From Candidatus Rifleibacteriota bacterium (lineage in GTDB: Bacteria > Riflebacteria > Ozemobacteria > Ozemobacterales > Ozemobacteraceae): a stretch of 64,000 nucleotides of DNA. Where the stretch lies: positions 1 through 64,000 of the forward strand of contig JAKJFO010000001.1 in assembly GCA_022704885.1 (NCBI GenBank). Direction: 5' to 3'. Shown here piece after piece: positions 45,708-53,678 of the stretch (the first letter of the stretch is position 1; every line of letters begins with the position of its first letter). Both the position numbers and the translations under genes were made by a program. The notes under the pieces are model-generated. The model did not search any database. It worked only from the letters and a program-made list of their open reading frames with translations, and was not told the DNA's origin.

Positions 45708-46912
45708 TTCCCTACAAACTTTTATTCGTCGATCCGGACACCAATGCTCTCGATGCCTATAAACGTCTGCTCAAAGCGTTACGCCCGACCTGGTCGGCCA
45801 GTTATGCTGCCAATGGCCGTGAGGCAATTCAAATTATGCGCAAACTCAAACCTGATGCAATGATTACTGAGTTGAACATGACGATAGAAAATGATGCCGA
45901 TCTGCTCAAGGCCGTTCAAAAATTCTATCCTGACGTTATCAGAATCGTGCTTTCGAGTGAATCCGATGCGCAGGCCGAAACTATTCTGCGTGCCACCCAG
46001 TCGGCACACCGCTTTCTCGCCAAGCCATGCAAGGGAGAAACGCTGCTCGCAAACATCGAGCAGGCCGCCGAACTGCGCAAAATTCTTAACCGTCGCGAGT
46101 TGCGTGAAATAATCAGTGGTATGCCGTATCTTCCCAGCCTGCCGCAGCTTTATCATGATCTTCTGCGCGCCATGGAGTCGCCACTGGTCTCGATTGCCGA
46201 ACTCGGCGACATTATCGCCCGCGATGTCTCAATGACGACAAGAGTTCTGCATCTTGTTAATTCAGCTTTTTTCGGACTGCCCCGCCAGGTCTCGAATCCA
46301 CGCGAAGCAGCGGCGATGCTTGGTTTGAATGTTCTTAAGTCGTTGATTCTTTATGTAAAGCTGTTTTTTGCAGCTCCTGATTCTAAATTTCCGGGATTTT
46401 CGCTCGATGACATGTGGGCGCACAGTTCGTTGACCGCCAGGCTGAGTCGAGAAATAGCACGAGATCTGGGTGGCAATAGCAGAATTCAGGAAGATGCCTT
46501 TCTTGCCGGCATGCTGCACGATGTCGGCAAGCTGCTGTTGCTCGAACAGCCGAAATACTTCAACACGGTGACCTGGAAGCAGTCAGAGAACAACGATCTA
46601 ACGTTTGCAGATGCCGAATATCTTGAATACTCAACTTCGCACGCCGAAATCGGCGGCTATCTGCTTGGACTCTGGGGTCTGCCTGACCCGGTCGTCGAAG
46701 CGGTTGCCTGCCACCATCGACCAACCCAGATATCAGGTGAAACTTCACGGGTTCTGGCAGCGACATATCTGGCAAACGCGATGCTCTGCCGCGAAGCCGG
46801 TGATGAAATTAAGTTTGACGAAACTCTGCTGAGTCAGGGTAAAATCAAAAATATGTTACCCGCCTGGTCTAATCAGGCAAAAAGACTTCATGAAGAACTA
46901 CGCAACAGTTAA
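45704..46912 (+). CDS. Receiver-HDOD protein with Glu at the phosphorylation site
   Basis: The 402-residue protein has a receiver domain (residues 1-120) whose acidic pair (Asp10, Asp12) and Lys are present but whose phosphoacceptor position is Glu56 (DAMITELNM). An HDOD domain follows (LPSLPQLYHDLLRAMESPLV, LAGMLHDVGKLLLLEQ). Glu can mimic the phosphorylated state, so it may be constitutively active or use another input. Start overlaps the kinase stop (ATGA). Third HDOD protein in the window. Confidence 0.9.
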   Translation: MIPYKLLFVDPDTNALDAYKRLLKALRPTWSASYAANGREAIQIMRKLKPDAMITELNMTIENDADLLKAVQKFYPDVIRIVLSSESDAQAETILRATQSAHRFLAKPCKGETLLANIEQAAELRKILNRRELREIISGMPYLPSLPQLYHDLLRAMESPLVSIAELGDIIARDVSMTTRVLHLVNSAFFGLPRQVSNPREAAAMLGLNVLKSLILYVKLFFAAPDSKFPGFSLDDMWAHSSLTARLSREIARDLGGNSRIQEDAFLAGMLHDVGKLLLLEQPKYFNTVTWKQSENNDLTFADAEYLEYSTSHAEIGGYLLGLWGLPDPVVEAVACHHRPTQISGETSRVLAATYLANAMLCREAGDEIKFDETLLSQGKIKNMLPAWSNQAKRLHEELRNS

Positions 46913-48053
46913 ACCGAAAATACTTCTGGTAGACGACGAGCCCAATGTTCTGGCGTCTTACGGTCGCGGCCTTCGCCGCAACTGGGACCTCATCACCGCC
47001 GTAAGCGGCGAAGAAGGACTGCATGAGATTCGCGAGAACGGGCCATTTGCAATAATCGTTGCCGATTTCAACATGCCACGCATGGATGGCATAACTTTTC
47101 TTGCCAATACGATTAACCTTGCGCCAGAGAGCATACGCATGATGCTGACCGGCGAAGGTGATTTTCAGATCGCGACCAAGGCGGTTAACGAGGGCAACAT
47201 CTTCAGATTCATGACCAAGCCCTGCTCACTTGAAAACCTTGAGAGATCGCTGGCAGCCGGCTATAGGCAGTATCAGCTGCAACAGATCGAAAAGGAAGCT
47301 CGCCAGCAGGAAATTCAGATAGCCGGAGAAATCCAACAGACTCTGCTGTTTGAAGAAATTCCTACAGAGATGCAGGGTGCCGAACTGGCATCGATAAGCA
47401 TACCTTCGCAGAGCGTCGATGGTGACTTTATTGACTTTTTCAAGTTTACACCAACAAAGTTCGACGTTGTAATTGGCGATGTGATGGGAAAAGGCGTGCA
47501 TGCCGCCCTGGTGGGAGCTGGCGCCCGCAACCGCCTGAGTCGCGTGATCTGGAACCTGTCTCGTCGTCAGAGCGAAGATCCGACACCGGCAGCGATAATG
47601 CAGGCGCTCGACAACAACATGCACGAAAAGCTGGGCGAGCTGAACAAGTTCATAACCATGGTCTACGTCCGTTTCGACCTCGACCAGTACACACTCAATT
47701 ATGTCGATGCCGGCCATGTGCCGACTTTATGGTATTCAGCCACCAGTGATGAATGGAAGCCGCTGAAAGGACGCAACTTTCCGATCGGAATTCCGATGCC
47801 GCGAGCAGCCGAGCAGTTCGAAGTCAAATTTGGCTACGGCGACCTTTTTCTGTTTTATTCTGACGGTTTATCGGAAGGTCGCGACAAACATGGCTGGCAA
47901 TATGGCGACAAGCAATTCATACATGCTCTGCGTGAACTGCCGAAAAACTCGGCAAAAACTTTTCTGCGCCTGCTCGTAAATGATTTCAAATCATTTGTCG
48001 GCCACAACTATTTTGCCGACGACCTGACCATTGTGGCCGTACGCATCGCCTGA
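46890..48053 (+). CDS. Receiver-PP2C (SpoIIE/RsbU-type) phosphatase
   Basis: The 387-residue protein has a canonical receiver domain (ILLVDDEPNVLASYGRGLRR, phosphoacceptor Asp59 in VADFNMPRMDGI) and a C-terminal PP2C serine phosphatase domain (SVDGDFIDFFKF, VVIGDVMGKGVHAALVGAGA, LFYSDGLSEG, NYFADDLTIVAVRI). Such proteins control anti-sigma/STAS partner switching after phosphorylation. It overlaps the HDOD gene by 23 bases. The next reading frame, a symporter fragment, continues in the same frame directly after its TGA. Confidence 0.93.
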   Translation: MKNYATVKPKILLVDDEPNVLASYGRGLRRNWDLITAVSGEEGLHEIRENGPFAIIVADFNMPRMDGITFLANTINLAPESIRMMLTGEGDFQIATKAVNEGNIFRFMTKPCSLENLERSLAAGYRQYQLQQIEKEARQQEIQIAGEIQQTLLFEEIPTEMQGAELASISIPSQSVDGDFIDFFKFTPTKFDVVIGDVMGKGVHAALVGAGARNRLSRVIWNLSRRQSEDPTPAAIMQALDNNMHEKLGELNKFITMVYVRFDLDQYTLNYVDAGHVPTLWYSATSDEWKPLKGRNFPIGIPMPRAAEQFEVKFGYGDLFLFYSDGLSEGRDKHGWQYGDKQFIHALRELPKNSAKTFLRLLVNDFKSFVGHNYFADDLTIVAVRIA

Positions 48054-48062
48054 AAAAGATTA

Positions 48063-49262
48063 TTGGCTTTACAGATTTGCAATCTGTTGAAAGACGGAAA
48101 GGCCAGCTGGTGGCATAAGCAGGCCGGTGCTATCACCGGCAAGGTAATTCTGCATGAAACTCAGTCGGTCGTTGTAAAAGCTGATGGCAGCCGATTGATA
48201 AACGGCAGTCCGGCTTCGGCTGAAAACCATCTGCGTCAGGTCGGCAATCTCGAATTGATCAAAGGCAAAAGTGGCGCAGAAGCCACTACCGGCGCCGTTG
48301 GCCCAGCCGAATTTCTCGCTGACATCGGACATCGTGACACCCGCGTCAAGACCTGGAAAGCGATCAAATTCAGCGAAGACGACAATCAGGTGACGGTATA
48401 TGTTGCCGGACTCGTGCCTGGCAACCGCATACTGCGTCCGGGCTTGAAATTCAAGGTCGAAGGCACCTGGCTGCAGAAACTCGACTTCGTTTCGCTCATG
48501 CTCGCGCTATTTCTCGGCACCGCTTCGTTGCCGCACATCCTGATCAGATATTACACGGTTCCCAGTCCGGCGGCAGCGCGCAAATCTACTATCGTAGCGA
48601 TTGCGGCCATCGGCGCTTTCTACGTGCTCACTCTCTACATGGGCCTTGGCGCTATGACCAACGGCACCGTCAACCTTCTCGACGACAATATGTCAGCGCC
48701 ACTGCTGGCAAGATCGTTTGGAACCTTTCTGTTCTCAGCCATCTCGGCCATTGCTTTCGCTACCGTTCTCGGCACGGTCAGCGGCCTGATCGTAGCTGCT
48801 TCCGGGGCAGTTGCGCATGATCTTATGGATCGCTACCTCGGCCTCAATCTCAGCGAAAATCGCAAGGTCAGAGCGGGCAAGATCTCGGCCGTGGCCATCG
48901 GCATCGTCAGCATAATTCTCGGCATACTCTTCGAAGGCACCAATGTGTCTTTCCTGGTGGGCTGGGCTTTTTCAGTCGCTGCCTCGGCCAACCTGCCGTC
49001 AATAATCATGCTGCTGTTCTGGAAACGCACCACCGCCAGCGGCATCATCGCTTCGATTATCGTCGGCGTCGTATCGGCCATGGGCATGATTCTGCTCTCG
49101 CCCAGCATGTTTAGAATATATGGCCTCGACCCCGCCAGTGCGCCTTTTCCGATCGACAACCCCGGCATATTCTCGATTCCGATCAGCTTTGCCGCCCTGG
49201 TTATCGTATCGCTGATGACGCAGCCCGGTCAGGAAAAGATGCCGGAAACGGCCGTAGCCTGA
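48063..49262 (+). CDS. 5'-truncated sodium:solute (acetate-type) symporter
   Basis: This 399-residue frame is the C-terminal two-thirds of an ActP/MctC-like SSF symporter. It opens in the soluble loop (LLKDGKASWWHKQAGAITGK) and continues with FVSLMLALFLGTASLPHILI, RYYTVPSPAAARKS and seven or so helices. The first five or six helices and about 200 residues of the family are missing. No ATG or ribosome site: the nominal start is a TTG ten bases after the PP2C stop, in the same frame. Probably a pseudogene remnant left by a deletion; a working half-transporter is unlikely. Confidence 0.7.
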   Translation: MALQICNLLKDGKASWWHKQAGAITGKVILHETQSVVVKADGSRLINGSPASAENHLRQVGNLELIKGKSGAEATTGAVGPAEFLADIGHRDTRVKTWKAIKFSEDDNQVTVYVAGLVPGNRILRPGLKFKVEGTWLQKLDFVSLMLALFLGTASLPHILIRYYTVPSPAAARKSTIVAIAAIGAFYVLTLYMGLGAMTNGTVNLLDDNMSAPLLARSFGTFLFSAISAIAFATVLGTVSGLIVAASGAVAHDLMDRYLGLNLSENRKVRAGKISAVAIGIVSIILGILFEGTNVSFLVGWAFSVAASANLPSIIMLLFWKRTTASGIIASIIVGVVSAMGMILLSPSMFRIYGLDPASAPFPIDNPGIFSIPISFAALVIVSLMTQPGQEKMPETAVA

Positions 49263-49281
49263 GCTCTGTTGACATAAAGTT

Positions 49282-49314
49282 CCGTCGGGCAGCTATGCCC
49301 GACGGCGCTTTTTT
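49282..49314 (+). terminator. Rho-independent terminator after symporter fragment
   Basis: CCGTCGGGCA (49282-49291), GCTA loop, TGCCCGACGG (49296-49305), then CGC and six T. It ends the kinase-PP2C-symporter unit. Confidence 0.93.
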
Positions 49315-49376
49315 GTTATGCTGAAATCCAGAGTTGACGTAGAACAGTTTTGCATAAGAGTATAGCGAGGACCGGC

Positions 49377-51920
49377 ATGAAGTATTTTCTGGTTCGCAGT
49401 GTAATCCCGACTCTTCTGACTATCGCGCTTTTCGTGATGGCGATCTTCTTTTTTATGCTTCCAGCGCTCGAAAAGAGCATCATGGATCAGAAAAGGGAGA
49501 TGATCAAGGAGCTCACCAATACTGCCTGGAACATTCTTGCCCGCTTCGAATACGACGAGCGCATCGGCGTGATGACACGCGAGCAGGCGCAGAAACTGGC
49601 GATAGAATCGATTCAGAACCTTCACTACGGGCAGGGCATGAAGGACTACTTCTGGGTCAACGACATGCAGCCCCGCATGATCATTCACCCTTACCGCACT
49701 GACCTCAATGGCAAAGATCTCAACGACGTCACCGATCCTTCCGGTAATCGGCTTTTCGTTAAATTCGTCGAAATCGTTAAGGCCCATAATGCCGGCTACG
49801 CTGAATATCTCTGGCAATGGAAAGACGATCCGAGCCGAATCTCACCTAAGCTGTCTTACGTAAAGGGTTTCGAACCCTGGGGCTGGATCGTCGGCACCGG
49901 TGTCTATCTTAACGATGTGCGTAACGAAATCGCCTTGATCAGAAATAATCTGATCTTCTTTTCAACTGCGATACTGTTGATTACAACCGGGCTGCTCGCC
50001 TTTCTGCTGGTTGGCAGTTTTCTATCGGAAAGGCGCCGCCGACTTGCTGAACTGAGCCTGCGTGAAAGCGAAGAAAAATACCGCATGCTGGTTGAATCAG
50101 CCGGTGAATACATGATCATGTCGTTATGCGGGCAGGAGCTTTTTGCCAACAACAGCATGCTCAGACTGCTCGGCTATTCGTCCGAAGAGTTCATGCAGAA
50201 AAACATACTCGAAGTCGTCGAAATGTCGCCGGCCGAAAAGAATCTTGGCTACCCGTACTCAGTAGCTCTGGTCAAAGGCGAAGAATACCCGCATCAGTAT
50301 GAAACCTACCTGATAAAGAAAAACGGTGAACGTTATCGGGTAATGATGTTGCTGTCGAGTATTCCGCAGGGCAATAAATCAGGCTTCCTCATGATCGCTT
50401 CAGAGGTTACCGTTCAGCAGGAAAGGGTTATACGCCAGGACAGGCTGCTCGAAGAACTGCAACGCAGTTTTCTCTATTTTCACCAGCGCATAGCTGATAT
50501 CGCCAGTTTGCCGGCAATCATCTGCTCGCCAGCTGAAACTCTGCATTCGGTCGCCCGGCATTTTCAGCCCGATGGCATCGATGCTGTTCTCGTCGAAGAT
50601 GGCAGCGGCATCAGAGGTGTGCTTTCTTTGCAGACCTACATTCAGTTTCTGCTTTCAGGCAGTTACGATCTAAAGGCTACTTCTCTTGCCGACATCAAGC
50701 TCGAAGCACCTGTCTTTGTCGATGAATCGGCACTGCTTTTCGATGTTTATCTCAAAATCGAAAAAAGCGATTTCAATCATGTTTTCGTAATCAACGACAA
50801 AGGCGCGCCGACCGGTCTGGTCAACAATCACAGCTTTATCTTTCTGCAAAATTATTCGCCAACGATTCTGCTGCGCGAAATTCAGGTCATCGACAACGAA
50901 GCAAAGCTGACCACCGCCAACCGGCTGCTGCCAGAGCTTTCTCGCATTTTTATCAAAAATCAGATCGGTGTCGGTCACTTGAATCGGCTGATAACAGACG
51001 TTTCAGACCTCATTCTCGAAAAAGCCATCGAGCTGTCGGTTAAGAAGCTGGGCCCGCCGCCGGCCGAATACTGCTTTATGGTGCTGGGCAGTCAGGGTCG
51101 ACGAGAACAGACTCTATGCACTGATCAGGACAACGCAATCATATTTGCCGACGTTGCTGAAAGCGAAGAAGAATCGGTTAAGAAATATTTTCTCGAACTC
51201 GGAAACAAGGTCTGCACGCTGCTCGATCGTTCAGGCTACAGATACTGTGATGGCGACATCATGGCAAAAAATCAGGCGTGGTGCCAGCCACTCGCGAAAT
51301 GGAAAGCAAATTTTTCGGCCTGGATCAACACTCTCGAAGCCAAAGACCTGCTGCAGACCAAGATATTTTTCGATTTCAGAGCAATCGCTGAACCTGGCAA
51401 CCGTTCAACCTGGCTGGTCGATCACCTGCAGAAGCACCTCGAAAGCGAACTGGCCAACAGCCCACGCTTTTATTTCCTGCTTGCCATAAATATTCTGCAA
51501 TTCGATCCGCCGCTCGGTTTTTTTGGCGATTTCATTCTCGAAACCCGCGGGCATCACGCCGACGTGCTTGATATAAAGGGTGTTCTGAGCATGGTAGTAG
51601 ATTTTGCCCGCATTTATGCGCTAAAATATGGGGTCCGCACGCGCAACACGCACGAACGCCTGCAGGCACTCAGTGAGCTTGGGATTTTGACAAGTCAGAG
51701 CTATGATGATCTTGAACGCGCACTCAATTATCTGATGACGATCAGGCTTGAGAATCAGGTCGAAGAGACCGACCAGGGGTTTAATCCAGATAATCTGATC
51801 AAGCCTGAGAACCTCACTACGATAAATCAGAAGATTCTCAAAGAGATTTTCGCTCAGATAAAGAACTTTCAGGTTCGACTCAGCTACGATTTTACTGGCA
51901 CGACAGGAGTTAAAACCTGA
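49377..51920 (+). CDS. Cache-PAS-CBS-DUF294 nucleotidyltransferase signalling protein
   Basis: The 847-residue protein has helix (FLVRSVIPTLLTIALFVMAI), a periplasmic Cache domain (YGQGMKDYFWVNDMQPRMII, FEPWGWIVGTGVYLNDV), a second helix, a PAS domain (EKYRMLVESAGEYMIMSLCG), a CBS pair and a GlnD/GlnE-like nucleotidyltransferase of the DUF294 type (VLGSQGRREQTLCTDQDNAI, near residues 571-590) with DUF294_C. The motif is complete, so nucleotidyl transfer to a partner protein is likely. DUF294-CBS proteins commonly neighbour acetate symporter genes, as here. ATG 49377 follows GAGGA; the fusion to a Cache sensor is unusual. Confidence 0.9.
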   Translation: MKYFLVRSVIPTLLTIALFVMAIFFFMLPALEKSIMDQKREMIKELTNTAWNILARFEYDERIGVMTREQAQKLAIESIQNLHYGQGMKDYFWVNDMQPRMIIHPYRTDLNGKDLNDVTDPSGNRLFVKFVEIVKAHNAGYAEYLWQWKDDPSRISPKLSYVKGFEPWGWIVGTGVYLNDVRNEIALIRNNLIFFSTAILLITTGLLAFLLVGSFLSERRRRLAELSLRESEEKYRMLVESAGEYMIMSLCGQELFANNSMLRLLGYSSEEFMQKNILEVVEMSPAEKNLGYPYSVALVKGEEYPHQYETYLIKKNGERYRVMMLLSSIPQGNKSGFLMIASEVTVQQERVIRQDRLLEELQRSFLYFHQRIADIASLPAIICSPAETLHSVARHFQPDGIDAVLVEDGSGIRGVLSLQTYIQFLLSGSYDLKATSLADIKLEAPVFVDESALLFDVYLKIEKSDFNHVFVINDKGAPTGLVNNHSFIFLQNYSPTILLREIQVIDNEAKLTTANRLLPELSRIFIKNQIGVGHLNRLITDVSDLILEKAIELSVKKLGPPPAEYCFMVLGSQGRREQTLCTDQDNAIIFADVAESEEESVKKYFLELGNKVCTLLDRSGYRYCDGDIMAKNQAWCQPLAKWKANFSAWINTLEAKDLLQTKIFFDFRAIAEPGNRSTWLVDHLQKHLESELANSPRFYFLLAINILQFDPPLGFFGDFILETRGHHADVLDIKGVLSMVVDFARIYALKYGVRTRNTHERLQALSELGILTSQSYDDLERALNYLMTIRLENQVEETDQGFNPDNLIKPENLTTINQKILKEIFAQIKNFQVRLSYDFTGTTGVKT

Positions 51921-52645
51921 TGATTCTTATTTCCGGCGACGTACACAGTCAGTATCACGTAATCAACGAACAGATACGCCATGCCGAAAAGATGATCGAC
52001 CGCGTACTCGATGCCGTAATCGTACTTGGTGATTTTGGTATTTACGAACAGCCGCTACGGCAGTTTTTCGACAAGGAGGGCGGCGATTTCCTGCGTAAGC
52101 TGTATTTTATCGACGGTAACCATGAAGAATTCGCGCAGTTCGATCGTCTTATCGAAAAATACAGTCATCATCTCAATCATCTGGCGCGCGGCAAGGTAAC
52201 GCAGATCTGCAACGGACGTTTTTTGTCGCTCGGCGGCGCACGCTACATGGATGCGCTGAACTCGCCTTCGGGCTCAGAAATCAGAGATTGTGATATTAGC
52301 CACTGTCTCGCGCACATGGCCGATGAAGTCGATTATATTCTCACGCATGATTGCCCGGCCGGCATTGGCGTGCCGAACGCACCCGGCATGGAGTATTACG
52401 GTAAACCCGGGTTCGAGCGTGGCAGTGAACTTATCGAGCATTTCAAGCCAAAAAAGTGGTTTTTCGCGCATTACCACCGCTGGTTCAGCAGCAAGATCGG
52501 CGAATCAGAGTTTTTCGGTCTGCCCGAGAGCTGGAAAGGCTTTGGCCTGCTCGATGAAAAGGGCAACTATCAGTCTGTCGAGCATGTTGTCGAGACGCGC
52601 GAAGACTGGCTGCAACGCTTTATAAAAAAGCTGTTCAGCCTATAG
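51920..52645 (+). CDS. Calcineurin-like metallophosphoesterase
   Basis: The 241-residue protein has the phosphoesterase motifs: SGDVHSQYHVI (GDxH), VIVLGDFGIYE (GDxG), IDGNHEEF (GNHE), ILTHDCP and FFAHYHRWF (GHxH variant). It probably binds two metal ions and hydrolyses a phosphate ester or nucleotide. Its ATG overlaps the DUF294 stop by one base (TGATG), suggesting coupled expression and a shared pathway, for example removal of a nucleotidyl group; that link is inference. The stop is TAG. Confidence 0.88.
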   Translation: MILISGDVHSQYHVINEQIRHAEKMIDRVLDAVIVLGDFGIYEQPLRQFFDKEGGDFLRKLYFIDGNHEEFAQFDRLIEKYSHHLNHLARGKVTQICNGRFLSLGGARYMDALNSPSGSEIRDCDISHCLAHMADEVDYILTHDCPAGIGVPNAPGMEYYGKPGFERGSELIEHFKPKKWFFAHYHRWFSSKIGESEFFGLPESWKGFGLLDEKGNYQSVEHVVETREDWLQRFIKKLFSL

Positions 52646-52713
52646 TGGTCTGACAATCCAGAGCAAAAGAATGGTGCGGCATTCGATTATTCTGTTTGCC
52701 GCAACGTTGTTGG

Positions 52714-52923
52714 TCAATCGGTGCCGATCATCACGCTCGAAGCTTTGACCACGGCATAAACTTCCTTGCCGACTTTGACGCCGAGGTTTTCGCAGGATTT
52801 CTTGGTAATGATCGAAGTAATTTCTTTGCCTGGAGCGATTTCCACAACGATTTCGGCGTTAACTGCGCCGATCTCGACCGATTTAACAACGCCCTTCAAA
52901 GCATTTCTTGCACTGATCTTCAT
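52714..52923 (-). CDS. mop: Molbindin (Mop/TOBE-domain molybdate-binding protein)
   Basis: The 69-residue protein is a single Mop domain: SARNALKGVVKSVEIGAVNA, EIVVEIAPGKEITSIITKKS and VYAVVKASSVMIGT. Such proteins form oligomers that store or buffer molybdate or tungstate in the cytosol. ACAGGAG precedes the ATG. It lies in the region that also holds FmdE-like and formate dehydrogenase genes, which need Mo or W. Confidence 0.93.
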   Translation of the reverse strand: MKISARNALKGVVKSVEIGAVNAEIVVEIAPGKEITSIITKKSCENLGVKVGKEVYAVVKASSVMIGTD

Positions 52924-52999
52924 CTCAAATTCTCCTGTAAGATAATGTTATCAAATTCTAACACATTATCCGGTACAGAAAAAACTTCTTCGAATCTGT

Positions 53000-53614
53000 T
53001 CAGGCGGCCAGCATTTTTGCAGGTTGTTGCGTGGCGGATTCGCTGAAATAGCCGAGGACTCCGGCGCAGACCCGGCAGATGGCTCCGTGTTCGCCGGGGT
53101 AAGCCTCATTGCACTTCGGGCAGATCGAAATGGGTTTGCCCTTCTTTTTCTGAAATCTGGAGACATCGATAGATACCCGGCGGCTCGAAAGAATAGCGCA
53201 ACCGGCTTCCTTTATCTTCGCCATCAGCAGTTGTGTGTTCTGCTCATGCTTCGGAACCAGCTTGAGGAACCAGTTTCTGATCTCAGGCCATTGCTGCAGC
53301 TTATCGGTGTCGAGATAAACCCTGATGCCTTCACCACTGTGTTTGTCGTAAAATGTCAGCGCAAAACGGCCGATTTTGAGAATCTTGAGCCAGCCGTTGC
53401 CGATCGAGCAGGGGGTCAGCAACTGCACAGCGTCTGGCAGGCACTTGGCCGACTCGCTGATAACATCATAAAGAGCGTCGGCGGGCAGACTGCGCGTGGC
53501 TAACTCGACCATGAAGCCACCGATAAGAAGGCCGGGCGACATGCATCCATGAAAAGCAACAGTTCTGGTTTCGTATTCTTCAAAGCTGAGAGGGCCGATA
53601 TTCATAAGATTCAC
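53000..53614 (-). CDS. FmdE-family protein with zinc ribbon
   Basis: The 204-residue protein opens with the FmdE-type region (FHGCMSPGLLIGGFMVELAT), where the usual HGHxCPG motif is altered to HGCMSPG. A C-terminal four-Cys zinc ribbon follows (ICPKCNEAYPGEHGAICRVC). FmdE proteins accompany molybdenum or tungsten formylmethanofuran/formate dehydrogenases, with unknown precise role. GTG 53614 or ATG 53605 may be the start. It is separated from the formate dehydrogenase gene by a terminator. Confidence 0.85.
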   Translation of the reverse strand: MNLMNIGPLSFEEYETRTVAFHGCMSPGLLIGGFMVELATRSLPADALYDVISESAKCLPDAVQLLTPCSIGNGWLKILKIGRFALTFYDKHSGEGIRVYLDTDKLQQWPEIRNWFLKLVPKHEQNTQLLMAKIKEAGCAILSSRRVSIDVSRFQKKKGKPISICPKCNEAYPGEHGAICRVCAGVLGYFSESATQQPAKMLAA

Positions 53615-53631
53615 ACTTGTCCTTGTTTTTT

Positions 53632-53669
53632 GAAAGAAGAAAAGGCAGATGGGGCGTCGGCCCCATCTG
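53632..53669 (-). terminator. Rho-independent terminator of formate dehydrogenase gene
   Basis: On the minus strand GCAGATGGGGC and GCCCCATCTGC (53644-53654 with 53659-53669) form an 11-pair stem, followed by a T-rich run complementary to 53632-53643. Confidence 0.9.
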
Positions 53670-53678
53670 CTTCGAGGG

